A DNA stretch of 7,447 nt. It comes from Phycisphaerae bacterium (GTDB taxonomy: Bacteria; Planctomycetota; Phycisphaerae; SM23-33). The DNA is taken from the NCBI GenBank assembly GCA_022866005.1, contig JALHTV010000263.1, positions 1 to 7,447 on the forward strand. Direction: 5' to 3'. Under the pieces are notes generated by a model. That model was not told the DNA's origin. It was given only the letters and a program-made list of their open reading frames with translations, and searched no databases. The position numbers and the translations under genes are program-made. This document shows positions 1-5,637 of this stretch, piece after piece; positions within the stretch are counted from its first letter, which is position 1; each line of letters starts with the position of its first letter.

Positions 1-515
1 AGATAGTGGAAGTCCCCCGCCGCCACCGGCACCTTGCGGACGAAGCGGTCGACCGTGTTGTCATCCACGGCGAGGGCCAACCGCTGGGCCGTGATGCCCG
101 GCAGGACGCCCTTGTAGATGAACCCGCCGCGGCTCTCCAGGACGTACCAGCACTCGGTCTTGGTCACGGCGTCGCGGCCGATCTGGTTTGCCGCGGCGGC
201 ATCAGGGTGCACCTGAAGCGAGAGGATGCTCTCGGCATCCAGCAGCTTCAGCAGCAGCGGGAAGCTGCCGTCGGCCATCGGCCGGGCGGGGCCCAGAAGC
301 TCACCGCCCATCTGAGCCGTCAGTTCGTGCAGCGTGACACCGGCGTCGGGCCCGTTGGCCAGCACGCTGCTGTCGCCCGGCAGGTCCACTAGATCCCAAC
401 TCTCACCGATCTTTTTGCCTGGCGGCAATTGCCGGCCAAAGAGGCGCTGAAGATTGCGCCCGCCCCAGAGGCGCTCCTTGTAGATCGGGTGGAACCTGTA
501 TGGATAGACGTGCAT
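1..515 (-). CDS. manA: Mannose-6-phosphate isomerase, class I (N-terminal part; runs off left edge)
   Basis: Predicted cytosolic zinc enzyme interconverting mannose-6-phosphate and fructose-6-phosphate, which supplies mannose for envelope polysaccharides. About 171 residues are visible and the C-terminal half lies outside the window. The N-terminus (HVYPYRFHPIYKERLWGGRNL, residues 2-22) is typical of the family. It is followed by KKIGESWDLVDLPGD (34-48), then FPLLLKLLDAE and the metal motif QVHPD (Q101, H103), and KTECWYVLE with E121 as the likely third zinc ligand; the ligand roles come from the family, not from this sequence. I chose the ATG at 515 because family similarity begins there. 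An in-frame ATG at 575 would add 20 Arg/Ala-rich residues unlike the family and overlaps a -10-like box. No clear Shine-Dalgarno precedes 515. The gene is divergent from the tRNA-binding gene at 675. Confidence 0.93.
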   Translation of the reverse strand, partial: MHVYPYRFHPIYKERLWGGRNLQRLFGRQLPPGKKIGESWDLVDLPGDSSVLANGPDAGVTLHELTAQMGGELLGPARPMADGSFPLLLKLLDAESILSLQVHPDAAAANQIGRDAVTKTECWYVLESRGGFIYKGVLPGITAQRLALAVDDNTVDRFVRKVPVAAGDFHY

Positions 516-573
516 GGTCGTGCGGGCGTGCTGGGCGGGGTCGGCCCTGTGCCGCCGCGGGCGCGCCGGCGAC

Positions 574-579
574 ATTCTA
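574..579 (-). promoter_or_regulatory. Candidate -10 element for manA
   Basis: The minus strand reads TAGAAT here, one mismatch from TATAAT. The -35 region 17-18 bp upstream is poor (about 3 of 6 matches). A start about 7 bp downstream would give a leader of roughly 50 nt to the ATG at 515. It would also rule out the in-frame ATG at 575, which overlaps the box. Weak evidence, based on motif only. Confidence 0.3.
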
Positions 580-612
580 CCGGTGCGGCGGGGCTTTCGC
601 TAATGTTGCGTC

Positions 613-641
613 TTGCCGGCCAAGCGGGGGCAGCCTAGACT
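613..641 (+). promoter_or_regulatory. Sigma70-type promoter for the tRNA-binding gene
   Basis: TTGCCG (613-618) and TAGACT (636-641) are separated by exactly 17 bp. Each hexamer matches 4 of 6 consensus positions. Transcription would start near 648, about 27 nt before the ATG at 675. A GAAAGG Shine-Dalgarno-like stretch (663-668) lies in that leader. Confidence 0.5.
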
Positions 642-674
642 CAAGGGCACACGTTCAGAACAGAAAGGTCACCC

Positions 675-1025
675 ATGCCGGAAGTCAAACCGCGGATCGC
701 ATTCGGGGACTTCGCCAAGCTGGACCTGCGCGTGGCCAAGGTCCTGGAGGCCCACGACCACCCCAACGCCGACAAGCTCATCTGCATGACCATCGACCTG
801 GGCAGCGAGCAGCGGCAGATCATCGCCGGGCTGAAGGACCACTGCACCTCCCAGTCCCGGGTGGGCAAGAACGTCGTGGTGCTGATCAACCTGGAGCCGC
901 GGAAGATGCGAGGGTTGGAGTCCAACGGGATGCTCCTGGCGGCGACGTTCGAGCAGGCCGGGGCCCTGCGCGTCGTGGTCGTGACGACCGACGGGGACGT
1001 CCCGCCCGGGGCGGCCATCGCCTGA
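675..1025 (+). CDS. metG: Stand-alone tRNA-binding OB-fold protein (MetRS beta/Trbp111-like)
   Basis: A 116-residue protein consisting of a single tRNA-binding domain. This domain is known as the C-terminal extension of many methionyl-tRNA synthetases and as free dimers (Trbp111, MetRS beta subunit). Its role is to hold the elbow of tRNA and raise synthetase affinity. The family signature is intact: FGDFAKLDLRVAKVLEAHDHPNADKL (residues 10-35, with HPNADKL at 29-35), QRQIIAGL (46-53), VGKNVVVLINLEPRKMRGLESNGMLLAA (63-90). The length equals one whole domain, so this is not a fragment of a longer synthetase, and no synthetase catalytic domain is encoded beside it. The ATG is preceded by GAAAGG with a 6-nt gap. 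The gene ends 19 bp from the convergent lpxB stop. The symbol follows the usual metG beta naming; a free Trbp111-type chaperone role is equally possible. Confidence 0.9.
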   Translation: MPEVKPRIAFGDFAKLDLRVAKVLEAHDHPNADKLICMTIDLGSEQRQIIAGLKDHCTSQSRVGKNVVVLINLEPRKMRGLESNGMLLAATFEQAGALRVVVVTTDGDVPPGAAIA

Positions 1026-1044
1026 TTTTCCGGCCCCCCGCCGC

Positions 1045-2199
1045 TCACCGCCGGTCGATCAGACTGACGGCCAGTTCGGCGGCGCGGTCCGAGGCGCTCG
1101 CCGGCGGCGGCACGGCCAGCGGATCGGTGAGGGCGATCAGCTGGCGGCGGACCTCGAAGAGGTACCCGTAATCGTCCATCACTTCCTTCACCGCGGCGGT
1201 GAGCTTGCGGATGTTGCCGTGCCAAGGCATCAGCTCCGGTACGATCTTCCTCCCAGCCAGGATGTTCACCAGGGAGAAGCTCGCGGTGCTGACGCCCCAC
1301 CGCCCCAGCAGGTGTCGCAGCAGCCCCACCAGTCGGGAGGTGCGGTGGAAGATGACCATCGGCACGCCGAAGTGCGCCAGTTCCAGCGTGACGGTGCCGC
1401 TCTTGGTCACGGCGAAGTGCGACTGGGCTAGGACCTCGCGAGTGCGTCCGACGGTGACGTCGATCTCGGCACCTTTGGCGAGCTGGCGGATCAGCCGCTC
1501 GTCCCGTTCGTTGGCGGCCGGGAAGGTGCAGCGGGCCTGCGGCCAGCGGCGGCGGATCATCCCGTCCACGACCAGCAGGGCCTTCATGTGCCCCTTGATC
1601 TCCGCCTTCCGGCTGCCGGGGATCATCGCCACGCGCCAGCGGCCGTGCATCCAGGCATCGGCCAGGTCGGGCAGCTTCTCCGGGCGCGGGGGCAGGTGGT
1701 CGAACAACGGATGGCCCACGTACGCGGCATGGACGCCGCGGTCCCACAGGTATCGCTGTTCAAACGGCAGGATGCAGCCGACCTGGTCGGTGAGGCGGGA
1801 CAGTTTCCTCACGCGCCACGGTGCCCAGGCCCAGACCTGCGGGGCGATGTAGTAGAACACGGGCGTTCCCACCTTGCGAGCGGCCCGGGCCAGGTGCCAG
1901 TTGAGCGCGGGAGAGTCCACGGGAATCAGCAGGTCGGGGCGCAGGCAGCGGACGGCCCGGCACAGCCTCAGGACGGACCCCACGTAGGAACCCACCCGCA
2001 GGATCGGTCCGCCGAACATGCTGGCCTTGCCGGTCAGGTCGACCAGGACCTCGCAGCCGGCCTCGGCCATGCGCGGCCCGGCTGCCCCGATGAAGCGGGC
2101 GTCGGGCAGGCGGCGGCGCAGGGCGTCGATGAGCCGGGCGGCGTGCTCGTCGCCGCTGGTCTCTGCCGCCGAAAGGAAGATGGTCGCGCCTGGGGCCAT
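1045..2199 (-). CDS. lpxB: Lipid-A-disaccharide synthase
   Basis: A 384-residue GT19-family glycosyltransferase. It joins UDP-2,3-diacylglucosamine to lipid X to form the beta-1,6 disaccharide of lipid A at the inner face of the cytoplasmic membrane. Visible family motifs in order: AAETSGDEHAA (11-21, a variant of the usual GEASGD loop), VDSPALN (94-100, with D95 at the place of the essential Asp), YYIAPQVWAW (116-125), LPFE (144-147), YVGHPL (160-165), IPGSRKAEI (193-201, with a conserved Arg), KSGTVTLELA (266-275) and NILAGRKIVPEL (312-323). The length is normal for the family. The start at 2199 lies 10 bp past the acpS stop, so the two are almost certainly co-transcribed; only a weak Shine-Dalgarno is visible. 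Its presence indicates an LPS-type outer membrane. Confidence 0.96.
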   Translation of the reverse strand: MAPGATIFLSAAETSGDEHAARLIDALRRRLPDARFIGAAGPRMAEAGCEVLVDLTGKASMFGGPILRVGSYVGSVLRLCRAVRCLRPDLLIPVDSPALNWHLARAARKVGTPVFYYIAPQVWAWAPWRVRKLSRLTDQVGCILPFEQRYLWDRGVHAAYVGHPLFDHLPPRPEKLPDLADAWMHGRWRVAMIPGSRKAEIKGHMKALLVVDGMIRRRWPQARCTFPAANERDERLIRQLAKGAEIDVTVGRTREVLAQSHFAVTKSGTVTLELAHFGVPMVIFHRTSRLVGLLRHLLGRWGVSTASFSLVNILAGRKIVPELMPWHGNIRKLTAAVKEVMDDYGYLFEVRRQLIALTDPLAVPPPASASDRAAELAVSLIDRR

Positions 2200-2209
2200 G
2201 AGACAGAGC

Positions 2210-2623
2210 TCAATCCCCGATGCCCTTGGCCCCGCCGCTGGGCTGGCTGGAGCCGATGGCTGAGGCGATCGCGTGCGTGCCGATGTGGGTGATCGAGACC
2301 AAAACCGTCGCCAGGCCCAGTTCGTCGGCGATCTTGCGGCACCGGCCGGTGAGCCGCACGGTCGGCTGGCCGGAGGGACTGTTGCGGATCTCGATGTCGG
2401 TCCAGGTGATGCCGTCGCGCCAGCCCGTGCCCAGCACCTTGAGCACGGCCTCTTTGGCGGCGAACCGCCCGGCCAGGTGCTCGACGGCGCGCTTCTTGTC
2501 CCGGCAGTAGTCCTGCTCGACCGTCGTGAAGATGCGGTCCAGGAACTTCTGCCCGTGCCGGTCGAGCATCTCGCGCAGGCGGGCGCAGTCGACCATGTCG
2601 ATGCCGTGGGCGACGACGTTCAT
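2210..2623 (-). CDS. acpS: Holo-[acyl-carrier-protein] synthase
   Basis: A 137-residue phosphopantetheinyl transferase that moves 4'-phosphopantetheine from CoA to apo-ACP, switching on fatty acid (and so lipid A acyl chain) synthesis. Family motifs: AHGIDMVDCARL (5-16, with D9 the likely Mg ligand), RFAAKEAVLKVLGTG (53-67, with E58 and K62 as the conserved pair), DIEI, and SITHIGTHAIASAI near the C-terminus, the equivalent of the usual SxSH...A.A motif. After it comes a short tail (SSQPSGGAKGIGD) beyond the normal end. I chose the ATG at 2623 because it sits at the family N-terminus; longer in-frame starts add unrelated residues. A TATCAT box lies exactly 6 nt upstream and no Shine-Dalgarno is present, so the mRNA may be leaderless. 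Downstream, lpxB follows after 10 bp. Confidence 0.95.
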   Translation of the reverse strand: MNVVAHGIDMVDCARLREMLDRHGQKFLDRIFTTVEQDYCRDKKRAVEHLAGRFAAKEAVLKVLGTGWRDGITWTDIEIRNSPSGQPTVRLTGRCRKIADELGLATVLVSITHIGTHAIASAIGSSQPSGGAKGIGD

Positions 2624-2628
2624 GCCGC

Positions 2629-2634
2629 CATGAT
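2629..2634 (-). promoter_or_regulatory. Candidate -10 box directly upstream of acpS (possible leaderless start)
   Basis: The minus strand reads TATCAT, then GGCGGC, then the acpS ATG. The box matches TATAAT at 5 of 6 positions. Transcription 7 nt downstream would begin on the start codon itself. The -35 region is poor. The upstream small gene could also read through, so this may be an internal promoter. Confidence 0.35.
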
Positions 2635-2679
2635 AGTCGCCCCGCCTGGGCGGCGGAAGGGTCAAGCTCGCCGGGCTGC

Positions 2680-2946
2680 TTAGGGCTTGCGGGCGGCTCG
2701 CTCGATGGCGGCGCGGACCTCCGGCAGCAGGAAGCGCTCCGCCAGCCCCGGCCGCTCGGCCAGGATCGCCGCTACCGCGTCGATCCGGTCGGCCGGATCG
2801 GCCGAGGCCTCCAGGAACAGGACCTCCTGGCCCTTCAGGCGGGCTAGCGCGGCTGCCTGGGAGGAGCCCGTATCGACCGTGCGGAGGGCGATCCCCAGCG
2901 ACTGGGCCAGCTCCAACAGCGCCGCGAGCAACTCATCAGCGTCCAT
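2680..2946 (-). CDS. Small acidic protein of unknown function upstream of acpS
   Basis: An 88-residue protein that I cannot assign to a named family. It starts MDADELLAALLELAQSLGIALRTVD, a helix that then leads into a likely beta strand. A variable Gly/Ser/Gln stretch follows, then RLKGQEVLFLEASADPADRIDAVAAILAERPGL, and a C-terminal helix ending EVRAAIERAARKP. The alternating pattern suggests a small alpha/beta fold; there is no signal peptide or membrane segment. The pattern 'LKGxxVLFLExxADPxDxxxAVAxxLAxRPxL' looks structured and conserved rather than random. The ATG at 2946 is preferred; a TTG at 2964 would add only six residues. It lies 56 bp upstream of acpS on the same strand and may share its transcript, but nothing else ties it to lipid synthesis. 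Confidence 0.72.
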   Translation of the reverse strand: MDADELLAALLELAQSLGIALRTVDTGSSQAAALARLKGQEVLFLEASADPADRIDAVAAILAERPGLAERFLLPEVRAAIERAARKP

Positions 2947-2962
2947 ACCCGCCTGCCCGCTC

Positions 2963-2991
2963 AAGTTACCCGTGCCGTGGACCGATGAAAA
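2963..2991 (-). promoter_or_regulatory. Candidate promoter for the small gene/acpS/lpxB cluster
   Basis: On the minus strand TTTTCA (2991-2986) and TAACTT (2968-2963) are 17 bp apart, each with 4 of 6 or fewer consensus matches. The predicted start near 2956 gives a leader of about 10 nt to the ATG at 2946. If used, this transcript overlaps the TTG at 2964 and so favours the ATG start. It is back to back with the kinase promoter region. Confidence 0.35.
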
Positions 2992-3011
2992 GGGAAGTGT
3001 GGCGCCGCCTC

Positions 3012-3017
3012 TATAGG
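3012..3017 (+). promoter_or_regulatory. Candidate -10 element for the histidine kinase gene
   Basis: TATAGG lies 33 bp before the GTG at 3051. The same CTATAG core occurs in the promoter of the DHOD-like gene (5828-5833). No acceptable -35 is seen at 16-18 bp upstream, so this is tentative. It would exclude the in-frame ATG at 2985 as the start. Confidence 0.3.
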
Positions 3018-3037
3018 CCGCCCCAGGTCGGTTGGCA

Positions 3038-3046
3038 AGAGGAAGG
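3038..3046 (+). promoter_or_regulatory. Ribosome binding site that sets the kinase start
   Basis: AGAGGAAGG lies 4 nt before the GTG at 3051 and is the only good Shine-Dalgarno in this region. No such site precedes the longer in-frame ATG at 2985, so GTG is the better start. Confidence 0.65.
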
Positions 3047-3050
3047 ATCC

Positions 3051-3818
3051 GTGACCACGACCACTCGAACCAGAACCAAGACGCACCGCCAGAAGCTCCA
3101 AGGCCTCCGCAACGAGGTCCATGTCCTGCGCCGCCAGCTTCGGGCGGCCCACCGCCTGGCCACCGTGGGGACCATGACCGCGATGGTCAGCCACGAACTG
3201 AACAACATCCTCACCCCCGTGGCCAACTACGCGCAGCTGGCGCAGAAAAACCCCTCGCTGTCCGACAAGGCCATCGCCCGAGCGGCTGAGGGGGGCCAGC
3301 GGGCGACGAGCATCTGCCGGGCCATCCTCGACGTGGCCGTCGAGGGCCCCGCCGAGTCGGTGCCGGTCAACATCCTCGCGCTGGTCGACGGGACTCTGGC
3401 GGCCATGGCGCGCGACCCGGCCAAAGACGGCATCCAGCTGAATCTGGACGTCCCGGCCGATCTGACCGTCTGCACCCGCCGCACGGAGCTTCAGCAGGTG
3501 CTCCTGAACCTCCTCCTCAACGCCCGCTCGGCCGTGCTGGCCGTCGAGGGTCCGCGGCGGATCCACCTCTCCGCCTGCCGCCGCGGGCGCTACGTCCTGC
3601 TGACGGTGGCTGACAACGGCAGCGGCATCGATCCGCGGCACAAGGACAAGCTCTTCGAGCCGTTCTTCACCACCAAGCCGCGCTCAGAGAACGACTCGGG
3701 CGGCTACGGGCTTGGACTGGCGTTCTGCCGACATGCCGTCGAAGCCATGGGGGGCAAGATCACCGTCGAGAGTGCCCCCGGCCGGGGGGCCACGTTCACC
3801 GTGCGCCTGCCCGCATAA
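3051..3818 (+). CDS. Soluble sensor-less histidine kinase (HisKA + HATPase_c)
   Basis: A 255-residue two-component histidine kinase. Residues 10-40 are basic and probably coiled coil. The H-box is MVSHELNNILTPVANYAQLA with the phospho-accepting His at H48. The ATP domain has an N-box around LLNLLLNARSAV (N157), a G1-box VADNGSGID (D188), an F-box LFEPFFTTK (201-209) and a G2-box GYGLGLAF (218-225), followed by GRGATFTVRLP at the end. It has all catalytic boxes, so it should be active. It has no membrane segment, PAS, GAF or receiver domain, and no response regulator lies nearby; its signal must come through partner proteins or the short coiled coil. The GTG start is chosen for its Shine-Dalgarno at 3038-3046. 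It is divergent from the small gene at 2946. A hairpin follows the stop. Confidence 0.92.
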   Translation: MTTTTRTRTKTHRQKLQGLRNEVHVLRRQLRAAHRLATVGTMTAMVSHELNNILTPVANYAQLAQKNPSLSDKAIARAAEGGQRATSICRAILDVAVEGPAESVPVNILALVDGTLAAMARDPAKDGIQLNLDVPADLTVCTRRTELQQVLLNLLLNARSAVLAVEGPRRIHLSACRRGRYVLLTVADNGSGIDPRHKDKLFEPFFTTKPRSENDSGGYGLGLAFCRHAVEAMGGKITVESAPGRGATFTVRLPA

Positions 3819-3839
3819 GCCCCGCCCCCTGCTGGGGCT
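3818..3839 (+). terminator. Stem-loop after the kinase stop codon
   Basis: AGCCCC (3818-3823) pairs with GGGGCT (3834-3839) across a 10-nt loop, starting on the last base of the TAA stop. There is no U-tract after it, so it may be a weak or factor-assisted terminator, or an mRNA 3' end stabiliser. It separates the kinase from the next promoter at 3893. Confidence 0.4.
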
Positions 3840-3892
3840 GACCCCGTGTTCCACGCCCCTTAACGCCCCCACCCACCGGGGTAGCCGGCCTG

Positions 3893-3921
3893 TTGACAGT
3901 TTGGCCGCGACGTGCTAACGT
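3893..3921 (+). promoter_or_regulatory. Strong sigma70-type promoter for the SH3 protein gene
   Basis: A perfect TTGACA (3893-3898) is followed after 17 bp by TAACGT (3916-3921). The predicted start is near 3928, giving a leader of about 53 nt to the ATG at 3981. This shows that the SH3 gene is transcribed on its own and not only as read-through from the kinase gene. Confidence 0.7.
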
Positions 3922-3926
3922 CCCTG

Positions 3927-3947
3927 GGGTTCCCCGATAGGGAATCC
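3927..3947 (+). other. Stem-loop at the predicted 5' end of the SH3 gene mRNA
   Basis: GGGTTCCC (3927-3934) pairs with GGGAATCC (3940-3947), giving 8 pairs including one G-U, closed by the 5-nt loop CGATA. It begins at about the predicted first transcribed base. Such 5'-terminal hairpins are known to protect mRNAs from decay (ompA type); it could instead be an operator. It leaves the Shine-Dalgarno at 3969-3974 free. Confidence 0.5.
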
Positions 3948-3980
3948 ATCTGGTGGGCTTTGATTCGCAAGGAGTCCGCA

Positions 3981-5606
3981 ATGATCGCAAGGACCACGGC
4001 CTGGTTATGCGTGATGGGGATAGCCCTTCCGCTTGCGGCGCAGACGACCATGCCGGAGGAGGGCGCCGCATCGACCCAACCCGCCCCGCTCACCTCGGCC
4101 AGGTGGACCGGCGTGCTGAACGGCACGAACGTCTACGTGCGCTCCGGCCCGGGACAGCAGGCGTATCCCTGCACGAAGCTCTCGGCGCCCAACACCGTCG
4201 TCGTCCTCGGCAAGACGGATGGCTGGCTGCGGGTCGTCGCCCCCAAGGGCTGCTTCAGCGTGATCAGCAAGAACTACGTCCAGTTGGACGCGACGGGCAA
4301 GACCGGCACCGTCACCGGGGACAACGTCTGGGTGCGGGCCGGCGGCGACCTGCGCGAGACCAACTTCATCGGGGTTCAGAAGCAGCTCACCCGCGGCGAC
4401 CCGGTGGAGGTCATCGGCGAGGCTGGGGAATACTACAAGATCGTCCCCCCCGAGGGTGCGTACTTCTACATCTCCGAGGCCTACGTCCGGCCGGCGGGCA
4501 GCGAGCCGACGGCCGCGGGCCCGCCCAGGGAGATGGAGGGCCCGGCCCCCGAGCGTCCCCAGTTGGAGATCGTTCCTCCCCGCCCCACCACCGCCCCCGG
4601 CAGGCCGGCCCAGGCCGAGAAGGTCGCGGCCTTCAAGATGGCCGAGAAGGTCCTGGCCGAGGAGTTCGCTAAGCCCGTGGAGCAGCGGGACCTCAAGAAG
4701 GTGCGCTCCGTGTACAACGCCATCCCCGTTACCACGGAGGACCCCCTGAAGCCTTACGTGGACGCGCGGCTGGCGTTCATCCGCCAGAGCATGCGCGACA
4801 TGGAGGACCTGGATCGCATCAAGGAGCTCGGGAAGACGACCGCCGAGAAGCAGGCCGAGTACGAGGCCATGCGCGAGCGGCTTCAGAAGGTCACCCCACC
4901 GCTCACCCCGCCCCGCCTGCCGGCGGCCCAGGGCGTGCTGGAGCCGAGCATGCTCTACCCCGGCACGGGCGCGATCGGCAAACGCTACGTCCTGATCGAC
5001 CCCCAGGCCGGCAACCCGACCGCGTACGTTCAGTCCGTCGCGGGGGACATCGATCTGACCAAGTACGTCGGCATGAACGTGGCCGTCTACGGCGACAGGA
5101 CGTTTGACGTCGGCCTCCAGCGATTCGTCGTGGACCCCAACGAGATTCGAGTCCTGGAGACAGGCGCCACGCTGCCGAGCCCGCCCAAACCGACCATCCG
5201 CGTGCGGCAGCCGGCGTTGCAGCCCACGGTGGCTCCAGCCCCCCTGCCCGCCGAGCCGACACCGCAGCCGCCTCCGCCCCCACCGGCCCCTGAACCCATC
5301 GCGCCGAGCCCCGCCACGATGCCGGCACGCCCTGCCATGGCGCCCACCACGATGCGGACTCGCCCCGCGATGCCGACCCCCACCACGATGCGGACTCGCC
5401 CCGCGATGCCGACGGCCACTACGATGCCGGCTCGCCCTGCCATGCCGACGGCCACTACGATGCCGGTACCTGCCACCGCCCCTGCACCCGCTACCGCGCC
5501 GACAGCTACCTCGGCCCCGACAACCACCACCGGGCCAGCGCGTGGGCTGCCCGTCGTCAACGAGAAGGCGCCGCCCGAGGCGGTGAACGAAGAGGAATAC
5601 GAATAG
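3981..5606 (+). CDS. Secreted protein with two SH3b domains and a repeat-rich Pro/Ala/Thr tail
   Basis: A 541-residue exported protein of unknown function. Residues 1-20 form a Sec signal peptide (MIARTTAWLCVMGIALPLAA) with cleavage probably near A20. Two bacterial SH3 domains follow: about 44-104 (GVLNGTNVYVRSGPG...GWLRVV...KNYVQL) and 109-170 (GTVTGDNVWVRAGGD...YYKIV...EAYVRP); such domains usually bind cell-wall or envelope ligands. After a Pro linker comes a charged helical stretch (about 208-305), then a beta-rich, perhaps OB-like domain (about 318-394, with LTKYVGMNVAVYGDR), and a low-complexity tail (395-541) rich in Pro, Ala and Thr with 12-residue repeats, ending in acidic NEEEYE. 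The ATG at 3981 is chosen because AAGGAG (3969-3974) sits 6 nt before it and the signal peptide starts there; the upstream GTG at 3912 overlaps the promoter. Probably a periplasmic or surface envelope protein. It converges on tRNA-Leu. Confidence 0.88.
   Translation: MIARTTAWLCVMGIALPLAAQTTMPEEGAASTQPAPLTSARWTGVLNGTNVYVRSGPGQQAYPCTKLSAPNTVVVLGKTDGWLRVVAPKGCFSVISKNYVQLDATGKTGTVTGDNVWVRAGGDLRETNFIGVQKQLTRGDPVEVIGEAGEYYKIVPPEGAYFYISEAYVRPAGSEPTAAGPPREMEGPAPERPQLEIVPPRPTTAPGRPAQAEKVAAFKMAEKVLAEEFAKPVEQRDLKKVRSVYNAIPVTTEDPLKPYVDARLAFIRQSMRDMEDLDRIKELGKTTAEKQAEYEAMRERLQKVTPPLTPPRLPAAQGVLEPSMLYPGTGAIGKRYVLIDPQAGNPTAYVQSVAGDIDLTKYVGMNVAVYGDRTFDVGLQRFVVDPNEIRVLETGATLPSPPKPTIRVRQPALQPTVAPAPLPAEPTPQPPPPPPAPEPIAPSPATMPARPAMAPTTMRTRPAMPTPTTMRTRPAMPTATTMPARPAMPTATTMPVPATAPAPATAPTATSAPTTTTGPARGLPVVNEKAPPEAVNEEEYE
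5316..5456 (+). repeat. In-frame 36-bp tandem repeat in the SH3 protein tail
   Basis: Four units encode TMPARPAMAPT (11 residues), TMRTRPAMPTPT, TMRTRPAMPTAT and TMPARPAMPTAT. They begin at 5316, 5349, 5385 and 5421; a decayed fifth starts at 5457 (TMPVPATAPAPAT). Units 2 and 3 are nearly identical at the DNA level, and so are parts of units 3 and 4. This indicates recent slippage or unequal crossing-over. All units are multiples of three, so copy changes would keep the frame. Confidence 0.85.
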
Positions 5607-5637
5607 CTGGCGGAATGGATTCCCCCGCGGGGCTGAC

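Noticed and set aside
641..1747. Long minus-strand open frame (368 codons) across the tRNA-binding gene and lpxB
   Set aside because: It is antisense to one conserved gene and out of frame with another. Its translation is low-complexity Arg/Pro/Gly and matches no family; typical of GC-rich shadow frames.
1588..2292. Plus-strand open frame antisense to lpxB and acpS
   Set aside because: Composition is that of a GC-rich shadow; both conserved genes on the other strand explain this DNA.
2985..3050. Upstream ATG start for the kinase (22 extra residues)
   Set aside because: No Shine-Dalgarno precedes it, it lies before a likely -10 box, and the GTG at 3051 has a strong ribosome binding site.
2961..3641. 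Minus-strand open frame across the histidine kinase
   Set aside because: Antisense to all kinase motifs; Gly/Val/Asp/His-biased shadow composition.
3912..3980. Upstream GTG start for the SH3 protein (23 extra residues)
   Set aside because: The GTG lies between the -35 and -10 boxes. The ATG at 3981 has a proper Shine-Dalgarno and directly begins a signal peptide.
5316..5470. CRISPR-like array
   Set aside because: The regular 36-bp period is an in-frame coding repeat without spacers.
5612..5633. Short palindromes (GGAAT-GG-ATTCC and CCCCGCGGGG) between the SH3 gene and tRNA as a bidirectional terminator
   Set aside because: Loops would be too small to form as perfect palindromes and no U-tract is present on either strand; not strong enough to call.
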